Below the pieces are notes generated by a model. That model made no database searches, was not told the DNA's origin, and worked only from the letters and a program-made list of their open reading frames with translations. Made by a program: the position numbers and the translations under genes. Shown here piece by piece: positions 9,013-16,452 of a DNA stretch of 60,513 bases. Within the stretch, counting starts at the first letter, position 1; each line of letters opens with the position of its first letter. The stretch lies in assembly GCF_002159645.1 (NCBI RefSeq), contig NZ_NFJB01000026.1:1-60513 (forward strand). The letters run 5' to 3'. Source of the DNA: Parabacteroides sp. An277 (GTDB lineage: Bacteria > Bacteroidota > Bacteroidia > Bacteroidales > Tannerellaceae).

Positions 9013-9084
9013 TGCAAAAGCCCCGGAGAAAATCTCCTAACCAAGCGATGAAAACTTCCTTTTTTGCCTATCTTTTCTTCACGC

Positions 9085-9156
9085 ATCGTCGATATTTATA
9101 TATCTTTAGCCTAAAGATACACAAATATCGACGATATTTGTATAAATATCGTCGAT
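9085..9156. repeat. Palindromic repeat cluster (TATCTTTAGCCTAAAGATA type)
   Basis: A perfect-armed palindrome at 9101-9119 is flanked by ATCGTCGATATTTATA (from 9085) and its inverse near 9141-9156 with one mismatch. A further palindrome on AAATATCGACGATATTT lies at 9123-9139. The same 9101-9119 word recurs at 35110-35128. It sits in the AT-rich gap between the 9012 terminator and parA. Confidence 0.75.
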
Positions 9157-9249
9157 ACGTGGAGAATTGTCCGTTGATTCGGGAATTTTTCTCGCCTTGT
9201 TTGGAGGTTTGAGTAGGGAGTTTGGAAGATTTGAACCCATATTCACAAG

Positions 9250-9329
9250 TTATAAACAAGAAAAGTTGTATATTTGCACGTTTTCAACAGTTCAGGTAAG
9301 TTATCAACAAAGCCGATAAGTTTTCAACC
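9250..9329 (+). other. Cluster of DnaA-box-like words upstream of parA (oriC candidate)
   Basis: Four 9-mers close to the DnaA box TTATCCACA lie in the same orientation: TTATAAACA (9250), TTTTCAACA (9281), TTATCAACA (9301) and TTTTCAACC (9321). The last three are spaced exactly 20 bp, about two helical turns. The region is AT-rich and abuts parAB, genes that usually lie near the origin. None is a perfect consensus box, so this is an inference. Confidence 0.4.
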
Positions 9330-9396
9330 AAAATACGCGGTTTTGGTTTTAATTGATTAGCTTTGCACCCTGAATAAATTAGGGTTAACGAAATAT

Positions 9397-10170
9397 ATGG
9401 GAAAGATTATTGCTTTAGCAAATCAGAAAGGCGGCGTAGGCAAGACGACTACCGCAATCAACTTGGCCGCATCGCTGGCCGCTTTGGAAAAGAAAGTACT
9501 GGTTGTTGACGCAGACCCGCAGGCAAATGCCTCCTCTGGCCTGGGTATTGATATCCGGAATGTGGAACTTTCCATTTATGAATGTTTGATTAATGGCGAA
9601 AAACCGGAGGATGCGATTGTGCATACCGAAGTGGATGGCTTAGATGTCATGCCTTCGCACATCGACTTGGTAGGGGCCGAAATAGAGATGTTAAACATAC
9701 AAGGGCGCGAACAGATATTGAAACGGATGTTGGTGCCGCTTAAGACGGATTATGATTACATCTTGATTGATTGTTCGCCTTCGTTGGGATTGATTACGGT
9801 GAATGCGCTTACGGCGGCAGATTCGGTCATTATCCCGGTTCAATGCGAATACTTTGCGTTGGAAGGTATCAGTAAATTGTTGAATACAATCAAGATTATC
9901 AAGTCGAAGCTGAACCCATCGTTAGAGATTGAGGGTTTTCTTTTGACGATGTACGATTCGCGTCTTCGTTTGGCCAACCAGATATACGAAGAAGTGAAGC
10001 GTCCGTTCCAAGAGATGGTCTTCTCGACCGTTATTCAGCGCAATGTGAAGCTAAGCGAAGCCTCCAGTTATGGCAAGCCGGTATTGCTTTATGATGCGGA
10101 TTCGAAGGGTTCGCTCAATTATATGCAATTAGCCCAAGAGCTGATTGACAAGAATAAAGGAAACGAATAA
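9397..10170 (+). CDS. parA: Chromosome-partitioning ATPase ParA/Soj
   Basis: A 257-residue ParA/Soj ATPase that drives segregation of the origin region with ParB bound at parS. The deviant Walker A KGGVGKTT (11-18) carries the signature first Lys; VVDADPQAN (37-44) and LIDCSPSLG (about 122-130) complete the nucleotide site. Length is standard and the protein lacks the long N-terminal HTH extension of plasmid type Ia ParA, so it is the chromosomal form. parB follows 73 bp downstream. The ParA-ParB-DUF5683-MltD-Rel order is, to my knowledge, conserved across Bacteroidales. A cluster of DnaA-box-like words lies just upstream. Confidence 0.96.
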   Translation: MGKIIALANQKGGVGKTTTAINLAASLAALEKKVLVVDADPQANASSGLGIDIRNVELSIYECLINGEKPEDAIVHTEVDGLDVMPSHIDLVGAEIEMLNIQGREQILKRMLVPLKTDYDYILIDCSPSLGLITVNALTAADSVIIPVQCEYFALEGISKLLNTIKIIKSKLNPSLEIEGFLLTMYDSRLRLANQIYEEVKRPFQEMVFSTVIQRNVKLSEASSYGKPVLLYDADSKGSLNYMQLAQELIDKNKGNE

Positions 10171-10179
10171 TTAATAATT

Positions 10180-10222
10180 AGCCTAAAAATGAAGCACGTC
10201 TACGCACGTTGTTCATTTTTAG
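10180..10222. other. parA-parB intergenic inverted repeat
   Basis: GCCTAAAAATGAA and TTCATTTTTAGC form the arms of a hairpin around a CACG-containing loop. No T-tract follows, so it may be an mRNA stability or processing element rather than a terminator. Confidence 0.45.
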
Positions 10223-10243
10223 CTTTTAATTTTGACGGATAAT

Positions 10244-11131
10244 ATGGTATTGAAAAGATCGGCTCTGGGCCGAGGATTGGATGCTTTAATTACGATGGAC
10301 GACGTGAAAACGGGCGGTTCGTCGTCTATTAACGAGATTGAGTTGGATAAAATCCAGCCCAATCCGGAGCAGCCGCGTGCGGTGTTTGATGAAGAAACGC
10401 TCGGCGAACTGGCTGCCTCTATCCGCGCACTGGGTGTTATTCAGCCGATTACGGTCAAGGAAATAGGGCCGGAGCAGTATATGATTATCTCCGGCGAACG
10501 GCGTTATCGTGCCTCGAAAATGGCAGGACTTCAAGCTATTCCGGCTTATGTCCGCACGGCGGCCGACGATAATGTGGTAGAAATGGCGCTTATTGAGAAT
10601 ATCCAGCGGGAAGACTTGAATGCCATTGAAATCGCTTTGGCATACCAACGTTTGATAGAAAATTATGGTTTGACCCAAGAGCAATTGAGCGACCGCATCG
10701 GGAAGAAGCGTGCGACGATAGCCAATTATCTTCGTCTCTTGAAGTTGCCGGCCGAGATTCAGGTGGGTTTGAAAGATAAGCGTATAGATATGGGACACGC
10801 CCGTGCGTTAATTCCAGTCGAAGATCCGGAAGTGCAGCTGGCCCTCTACGAACAAATTTTAGCGGAAGGTCTTTCTGTACGTAATGTGGAAGAACTGGTG
10901 CGTACGATTTCTGATGGTGGAGAACTTCCTGAATCTTCGAAGAGTGAGCAGAAACCCAAGAAAGAGGCGCTCCCAGAAGAGTTTAATTTGTTGAAAGAAC
11001 ATCTCTCGCGCTTCTTCCAGACGAAAGTAGATTTGGTTTGTAATAAAAAAGGAAAAGGAAAAATCACGATTCCATTTGCTTCTGAAGAGGAGTTGGAAAA
11101 GCTGATCAGTCTATTGGATACCCTCAAATGA
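10244..11131 (+). CDS. parB: Chromosome-partitioning protein ParB/Spo0J
   Basis: A 295-residue ParB, a CTP-dependent clamp that loads at parS and spreads along the origin region. The N-terminal GRGLDALI peptide (ParA contact) is at residues 8-15. The ParB/Srx-like nuclease fold carries the box II motif GERRYRA. The HTH region (TQEQLSDRIGKKRATIANYL) is near 145-165, and a C-terminal dimerisation domain follows a Lys/Glu-rich linker. The start is the ATG at 10244; a frame 12 bp longer needs TTG. The 3' end overlaps the DUF5683 gene by ATGA. No parS-like site was recognised in this window. Confidence 0.96.
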   Translation: MVLKRSALGRGLDALITMDDVKTGGSSSINEIELDKIQPNPEQPRAVFDEETLGELAASIRALGVIQPITVKEIGPEQYMIISGERRYRASKMAGLQAIPAYVRTAADDNVVEMALIENIQREDLNAIEIALAYQRLIENYGLTQEQLSDRIGKKRATIANYLRLLKLPAEIQVGLKDKRIDMGHARALIPVEDPEVQLALYEQILAEGLSVRNVEELVRTISDGGELPESSKSEQKPKKEALPEEFNLLKEHLSRFFQTKVDLVCNKKGKGKITIPFASEEELEKLISLLDTLK

Positions 11132-11835
11132 TATACCGGATTCTGTTAATTGGGATATGGATGTGCCTCTCTGTATGGAGCTATGCACAAGATAATAATA
11201 AGGAGATGCAGGTCATTGCCGTAGATTCGTCGCGGATGGAAACGGCGGCTGATTCTACGGTCCGTTCGGTTGTGCAACAGGCTGATTCCTTACCTTATCC
11301 TAATTCCATAGAGATGGCTTTTAAACCAGACCCAAAGAAAGCGGTACTTTTGGCGTTAGTGCCCGGATTGGGGCAGATTTATAATCGGAAGTTTTGGAAA
11401 CTCCCTATTGTTTATGGTGGATTGATGGGATGCGTATACGCGATTACGTGGAATAATAAGACGTATCAAGATTATTCGCAGGCCTATTTCGATATCATAA
11501 ACGATTCAATGGATACGTCGTTGACGCCAGACGAGTGGCACGATAGCTGGCAGAATTTTCTGAGTAGTAGTGCTAATCCGGAAGATTACATCAACAACGA
11601 CCAATTCCAGCAATTGTTACAACGCGGGAAAGATCGCTACCGGCGTTATCGCGACTTGAGCATTATTATTATGGTGGGTGTCTATGCGCTTTCTATTATC
11701 GACGCGTATGTGGATGCCCAATTGTTCGATTTTGATATTACCCCCGATTTATCCATGCACTGGTCTCCGACGGTGACGCCTCGTACGGCTTACAGTGAGC
11801 GGATGTATGGCGTGAATTGGAGTTTAAAATTCTAA
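11128..11835 (+). CDS. DUF5683 domain membrane protein
   Basis: A 235-residue exported/membrane protein. The signal peptide (about 1-20, ending SYAQ) is followed by a Ser/Asp-rich spacer and then the DUF5683 core: DPKKAVLLALVPGLGQIYNR (68-87), one hydrophobic segment (about 92-108), and another TM stretch near 175-192. Family function is unknown. It is translationally coupled to parB (4-nt overlap) and 8 bp before the transglycosylase gene, so the five genes from parA to rel may form a cell-growth locus. Confidence 0.85.
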   Translation: MIYRILLIGIWMCLSVWSYAQDNNKEMQVIAVDSSRMETAADSTVRSVVQQADSLPYPNSIEMAFKPDPKKAVLLALVPGLGQIYNRKFWKLPIVYGGLMGCVYAITWNNKTYQDYSQAYFDIINDSMDTSLTPDEWHDSWQNFLSSSANPEDYINNDQFQQLLQRGKDRYRRYRDLSIIIMVGVYALSIIDAYVDAQLFDFDITPDLSMHWSPTVTPRTAYSERMYGVNWSLKF

Positions 11836-11843
11836 CAGATACG

Positions 11844-13343
11844 ATGAAACGATTGATTCTTTTCGGCTTATTGATGGGTAGTAGTCATATAGCAATAGAG
11901 GCGGCTCCGGAAGAGGAAGACACGACGTTCTCACCTGATTCGATTGTAGAAGCGGAAGTGGGTTTGATTCCTGAAAGTTTGGATGCCGACGTGGATAGTT
12001 TGTTGCGTTCATGGCATGTACAATATTTCACCAAACGGGATGATTATTGCCACGACGATGAAGAGAACGTTTATTTCCCCGATTCGGTGTATGCCGACCG
12101 GCTTTCGCGTCTTCCGGCTATGATTCCGCTTCCCTATAATAATGTGGTACGCGATTGTATCGATTTGTATACCGAGCGTCGTCGCGGCCTGGTGCGCTAC
12201 ATGCTGGGCATGGCAGACTATTATTTCCCGATTATTGAAAAGATATTGGATAAGCATGGGCTTCCGTTGGAACTGAAATACTTGGCCGTTGTAGAGAGCG
12301 CGTTGAATCCGGTCGCTCTTTCACGCGTGGGAGCTTGTGGTCTCTGGCAATTCATGCTTCCGACAGGCAAACAGTATGGGCTGACGATTAATAGCTTGGT
12401 CGACGACCGTCGAGACCCGGTGAAAGCGACCGAAGCAGCTTGTGAATATTTTAAAGACATGTACGCGATTTACAAGGATTGGAGTCTCGTGATGGCTTCC
12501 TATAATTGCGGACCGGGCAATGTGAACAAGGCTATCAAACGATCGGGCGGGAAGACGAATTTCTGGGACATTTTCCCCTATCTGCCTAAAGAGACGCGCT
12601 CGTATGTACCGCTCTTCATCGCGGCCAATTACGTGATGAATTATTATTGCGACCACAATCTTTGTCCGCTGGAAACGGATATCCCTTTGGCCACGGATAC
12701 GATTCACATCCATAAAATCCTGCATTTGCAGCAAGTGGCAGACGTGCTCGGCGTGGATATGGCGCAACTGCGTGCCCTCAATCCTCAGTATAAGCGCGAC
12801 ATTGTCCCCGGTCATTCAGCAGAAGAGGCGGTACTGAAGCTCCCAGCTGCTCAGACGTATGCTTTCATCGACCACGAAGACTCCATCTATGCCTACCGCA
12901 AGGCGGAACTCCTGCCGGATTATATGATTACCGTTAGTGGAGGGGCGACACCCGGTGCCGCCACCCGCGAGCAAATCACGCATATTGTCCTTCGGAACGA
13001 GAATATTTACACGATAGCGAACCGCTACGGCGTGACGGCGCGTGACATCAAGAAGTGGAATCGTCTCTCGTCGAACCGATTGCCACGCGGCAAACGATTG
13101 AAACTTTATGTCGACAATGGAGGTGTCTTGCTGAGCGAAAAGTCGGCATCGAATGCAAAGAAAAACCATACGGCGACCTTGCAACAGGACGGATACATTG
13201 CGCATAAGGTCAAATCCGGCGAGTCGCTCTATTCCATCGCCTCCCAATATCCGGGTATCACGGCGCAGGATTTGCGGAAAGCCAACAAACTCCGCACAAC
13301 GACCATCCAGCCCGGGCAAGTCCTGAAAATCCCGAGAGGGTAA
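11844..13343 (+). CDS. mltD: Membrane-bound-type lytic murein transglycosylase with LysM domains (MltD-like)
   Basis: A 499-residue periplasmic enzyme that cleaves the MurNAc-GlcNAc bond of peptidoglycan with formation of 1,6-anhydro-MurNAc. The signal peptide ends near AIEA. The SLT catalytic domain (about 130-280) carries the catalytic Glu in VVESALNP and the typical GACGLWQFM and SYNCGPGNVNKAI motifs. The C-terminal half holds LysM peptidoglycan-binding domains, clearly at about 375-425 (ITHIVLRNENIYTIANRYG) and 450-499 (HKVKSGESLYSIASQYP). ATG 11844 is preferred over an upstream start inside the previous gene. It ends directly against a tandem repeat array. Confidence 0.93.
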   Translation: MKRLILFGLLMGSSHIAIEAAPEEEDTTFSPDSIVEAEVGLIPESLDADVDSLLRSWHVQYFTKRDDYCHDDEENVYFPDSVYADRLSRLPAMIPLPYNNVVRDCIDLYTERRRGLVRYMLGMADYYFPIIEKILDKHGLPLELKYLAVVESALNPVALSRVGACGLWQFMLPTGKQYGLTINSLVDDRRDPVKATEAACEYFKDMYAIYKDWSLVMASYNCGPGNVNKAIKRSGGKTNFWDIFPYLPKETRSYVPLFIAANYVMNYYCDHNLCPLETDIPLATDTIHIHKILHLQQVADVLGVDMAQLRALNPQYKRDIVPGHSAEEAVLKLPAAQTYAFIDHEDSIYAYRKAELLPDYMITVSGGATPGAATREQITHIVLRNENIYTIANRYGVTARDIKKWNRLSSNRLPRGKRLKLYVDNGGVLLSEKSASNAKKNHTATLQQDGYIAHKVKSGESLYSIASQYPGITAQDLRKANKLRTTTIQPGQVLKIPRG

Positions 13344-13533
13344 GACTTTCGGTCACTGTCCGAAACCGTCGCTGGCACCAAATGGGACTTTCGGTCACTG
13401 TCCGAAACTGTCGCTGGCACCAGCGGGACTTTCGGTCACTGTCCGAAACCGTCGCTGGCACCAAATGAGACTTTCGGTCACTGTCCGAAACCGTCGCTGG
13501 CACCAAATGAGACTTTCGGTCACTGTCCGAAAC
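13344..13533. repeat. 42-bp tandem repeat array (4.5 copies)
   Basis: Units start at 13344, 13386, 13427, 13469 and 13511 (42, 41, 42, 42 bp and a partial unit). Copies are nearly identical, differing mainly at CCAAAT versus CCAGCG. Each contains a perfect hairpin TTCGGtcactgtCCGAA. The first unit begins on the base after the transglycosylase stop codon. The frame is open on the minus strand only because the period is a multiple of three. Confidence 0.95.
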
Positions 13534-13627
13534 CTTTTAAACACAGCCCAAAGCTTTTTTTCTATTAAAATGTGCCCTGAGAAGAAGATTTTTCGATAAA
13601 AAGCCGTTTCCCTTTCTGAAAATTTCC

Positions 13628-13659
13628 TACATTTGTGCTGGTACAAAATTTCAAGGAGG
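13628..13659 (+). promoter_or_regulatory. -7 box and strong Shine-Dalgarno of rel
   Basis: TACATTTG (13628-13635) matches the -7 consensus. AAGGAGG at 13653-13659 lies 7 nt before the ATG at 13667. A full Shine-Dalgarno is unusual in this phylum and fixes the rel start. Confidence 0.55.
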
Positions 13660-13666
13660 TTACGCC

Positions 13667-15958
13667 ATGGAAGATATAAAAGAAAAACAGGACACGATAA
13701 ACCCACAGTCGGTAGACACAGCTGCTTTATCGCCGGATGAACGAATGATTCAGGAAGCCTTCAACGATTTGTTGAAAGACTATCTGAATTCAAACCATCG
13801 GCGTAAAGTGGAGCGCATTACGAAAGCTTTTCATTTTGCCAAACAGGCGCACGACGGCGTGAAGCGTCGTTCAGGCGAGCCCTATATCATGCACCCTATT
13901 GCGGTGGCCAAGATAGTGTGCAGCGAGATGGGATTAGGCTCTACGTCGATTTGTTCGGCCCTATTGCACGATGTAGTGGAAGATACCGAATACACCGTCG
14001 AAGACATTCGCAATATGTTTGGGGATAAAATCGCGCAGATAGTGGATGGACTGACCAAGATTTCGGGAGGGATCTTCGGCGAAAAGGCATCAGCCCAAGC
14101 TGAGAATTTCCGTAAATTGCTCCTTACGATGAGCGATGATATCCGCGTGATATTGATTAAAATAGCCGACCGTTTGCACAATATGCGTACGCTTGGGTCG
14201 ATGCTGCCTGCCAAACAATTCAAGATAGCGGGCGAAACGCTCTACCTGTATGCGCCGTTGGCCCACCGCCTGGGGCTGTTCTCGATAAAGACCGAATTGG
14301 AGGATTTAAGTTTCAAGTATGAACATCCGCAGGAATACGAAGCGATTACGAAGAAGCTGGAGGTGACAGCTCCTATTCGCGAACGTTTGTTCCAGCATTT
14401 TGCCGAACCCGTAGACGCCAAACTGAAAGCGATGGGCTTGAAATATGAAATGAAGGCACGCGTCAAGTCGGTTTATTCGATTTGGAATAAGATGGAGGCG
14501 AAGAAAGTACCCTTCGAAGATATTTATGACATTTACGCTGTCCGCATCATATTCGACCCGCTGCCTGGCGTGGACGAGAAGAATCAATGTTGGGATATTT
14601 ATTCGGCGATTACAGATATTTACCGTATTCGTCCCGACCGTATTCGAGATTGGGTGAGCCGCCCGAAAGCGAACGGGTATCAAGCGTTGCATGTGACGGT
14701 GATGGGACCAGACGGGCAATGGGTCGAAATCCAAATCCGTAGTCGTCGCATGGACGATATTGCCGAAAAGGGTTTTGCGGCTCATTGGAAATACAAGGAA
14801 CATCATGTCGAAGAGGATACCGAGCTCGACAAATGGCTGCAGACGATTACTGAAATCCTGGAGAATCCAGATCCGAATGCGTTAGATTTTCTGGATACGA
14901 TAAAATTGAATCTTTTCTCTTCTGAGATCTTCGTATTTACACCGAAAGGGGATATCAAGACGTTACCGCAAGGAGCGACGGCACTCGACTTTGCCTATGC
15001 GCTCCATTCAGATGTTGGTAATAAATGTATCGGCGCGAAGGTGAATCATAAATTGGTGCCGCTGAGTCATAAGCTCGCCAGTGGAGACCAGGTGGAAGTA
15101 TTGACGTCCCGTTCGCAAACGCCGCAACCGGAATGGTTGAATTTCGTTACTACGGCACGTGCACGGGCTAAAATTTCTGCAGTGATTCGTCGAAATCGAA
15201 ACGAGACAATCAAAGCAGGTGAAGCCAAAGTGCTGGAAGCATACAAAAATGCAGGTATTGAATCTTCGTCACAGAATTTGGATCGTCTGGCGATGTATTT
15301 TGGTTTCAATAAGCGTGATGAATTCTATTATTCCGTAGAGAAGGGAGAAGTAATACTTCCCGACAATATCCAGAAGATATTAAAAGATAAGGACAACAAC
15401 GTGTTGTTCAAATACGTAAAGCAAGCGCTTCGAATGGCAACTAAATCGAAGTCGGAGGCAGATGATGTGTCGGCGCCTATTGCTCCGAAGCCGGTTTACG
15501 ATAAAAAGAAGCCATACGTTTTGCGTGAAGAGGCTTTCCAGCGTAATTACATTATTGCCGATTGTTGTAAGCCAATACCGGGTGATGAATCGTTAGGATT
15601 TATTAATGATGACGGAAATGTAGTAGTACACAAACGTTCGTGCCCTATTGCCATGCGTTTGAAAAGCAGTTTTGGCGAACGTATCCTTAACACGGTGTGG
15701 AGTAGTCACCAGACGGCTACATTTGAAGCAACATTGGAAATGAAAGGTATTGATTCGATGGGCGTATTGCATGAAATAATTGATGTGATATCGGGAGAGT
15801 TTAATGTCTATATCACTCGTTTCTTGATTGAAGCGAACGATGGTATGTTTGAAGGACGAGTTAAGTTGCGGGTACATGATGTGGAAGACATTCAGAAACT
15901 TTGTGTTCGTCTTGCTAAAATTAAAAATCTGCAATCTGTTTCCCGTATAGCCGATTGA
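13667..15958 (+). CDS. rel: Bifunctional (p)ppGpp synthetase/hydrolase Rel/SpoT
   Basis: A 763-residue long RSH enzyme that makes and degrades the alarmone (p)ppGpp. The hydrolase HD domain looks intact: H76, H101-D102 (HDVVEDT), and D168 with RLHNMRTLG at 169-177. The synthetase region follows (about 250-360), with DIYAVRIIF and GYQALHVTV. The TGS domain (about 415-475) starts IFVFTPKGDIKTLP. A Cys-containing zinc-finger-like segment (DCCKPIPGD) and a C-terminal ACT domain (about 690-763) complete the standard order. Both catalytic halves look functional. A strong Shine-Dalgarno precedes the start, and it may have its own promoter after the repeat array. Confidence 0.95.
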   Translation: MEDIKEKQDTINPQSVDTAALSPDERMIQEAFNDLLKDYLNSNHRRKVERITKAFHFAKQAHDGVKRRSGEPYIMHPIAVAKIVCSEMGLGSTSICSALLHDVVEDTEYTVEDIRNMFGDKIAQIVDGLTKISGGIFGEKASAQAENFRKLLLTMSDDIRVILIKIADRLHNMRTLGSMLPAKQFKIAGETLYLYAPLAHRLGLFSIKTELEDLSFKYEHPQEYEAITKKLEVTAPIRERLFQHFAEPVDAKLKAMGLKYEMKARVKSVYSIWNKMEAKKVPFEDIYDIYAVRIIFDPLPGVDEKNQCWDIYSAITDIYRIRPDRIRDWVSRPKANGYQALHVTVMGPDGQWVEIQIRSRRMDDIAEKGFAAHWKYKEHHVEEDTELDKWLQTITEILENPDPNALDFLDTIKLNLFSSEIFVFTPKGDIKTLPQGATALDFAYALHSDVGNKCIGAKVNHKLVPLSHKLASGDQVEVLTSRSQTPQPEWLNFVTTARARAKISAVIRRNRNETIKAGEAKVLEAYKNAGIESSSQNLDRLAMYFGFNKRDEFYYSVEKGEVILPDNIQKILKDKDNNVLFKYVKQALRMATKSKSEADDVSAPIAPKPVYDKKKPYVLREEAFQRNYIIADCCKPIPGDESLGFINDDGNVVVHKRSCPIAMRLKSSFGERILNTVWSSHQTATFEATLEMKGIDSMGVLHEIIDVISGEFNVYITRFLIEANDGMFEGRVKLRVHDVEDIQKLCVRLAKIKNLQSVSRIAD

Positions 15959-15995
15959 TGTTTTCCAAAAGATTTTAATTACGAATGAATACAAG

Positions 15996-16037
15996 AAAAG
16001 CGGATACCCTTGGTTGGGAATATCCGCTTTCTTTTTG
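15996..16037. terminator. Bidirectional terminator between rel and trxA
   Basis: AAAAGCGGATA pairs with TATCCGCTTT around a short loop. It is T-flanked on the plus strand (16028-16036) and preceded by As, so it can serve both convergent genes. Confidence 0.8.
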
Positions 16038-16055
16038 TGTGCATTGAAAAACTCT

Positions 16056-16370
16056 TTAGAGCAGGGCTTCGATTTTAGCTATGAATTTATCTTTGCTCGT
16101 AGCACCAACTACTTTATCTACCACTTTGCCGTCTTTCAGGAAAAGCACGGTAGGAATGTTGCGAATGCCAAATTGCGATACGACTTCGTCATTATTGTCA
16201 ACATCCATTTTACCAATAATCACACGTCCTTCGTATTCGTTTGCCAATTCGTCGATGATTGGAGAAACCATACGACATGGACCGCACCATTCAGCCCAGA
16301 AATCGAGCACCATCAGTTTTCCTGCGCTCGCATACTCATTGAAGTTTGAGTCTGTAATTTGTAAAGCCAT
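16056..16370 (-). CDS. trxA: Thioredoxin
   Basis: A 104-residue cytoplasmic thioredoxin that reduces protein disulphides using electrons from thioredoxin reductase. The active site WCGPC is at 28-32 (C29, C32) and the cis-Pro loop is IRNIPTVLFL. There is no signal peptide, so it is the cytosolic form. It lies 82 bp downstream of dnaE in the same direction and may have its own promoter: TACTTTTG (minus strand, 16417-16424) fits the -7 box. Confidence 0.96.
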   Translation of the reverse strand: MALQITDSNFNEYASAGKLMVLDFWAEWCGPCRMVSPIIDELANEYEGRVIIGKMDVDNNDEVVSQFGIRNIPTVLFLKDGKVVDKVVGATSKDKFIAKIEALL

Positions 16371-16416
16371 ATTATATAATGATTTGATAATTATCCCTTC
16401 TGATTAAATCCGCAGG

Positions 16417-16424
16417 CAAAAGTA
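16417..16424 (-). promoter_or_regulatory. -7 promoter box of trxA
   Basis: Minus strand TACTTTTG, 46 bp upstream of the trxA ATG, in the dnaE-trxA gap. No convincing -33 element. Confidence 0.4.
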
Positions 16425-16452
16425 CGAATTTTTGCAACGCGAAACGAACTTT

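Noticed and set aside
9012-9212. 66-codon frame in the gap before parA
   Set aside because: Composed of YLYKYRRY-like translations of the palindromic repeats.
10171-10243. parS site between parA and parB
   Set aside because: The gap contains CACG words but no 16-bp palindrome resembling TGTTNCACGTGAAACA.
13229-13706. Minus-strand frames encoding CQRRFRTVTES repeats
   Set aside because: Products of the 42-bp array, kept open only because the period is divisible by three.
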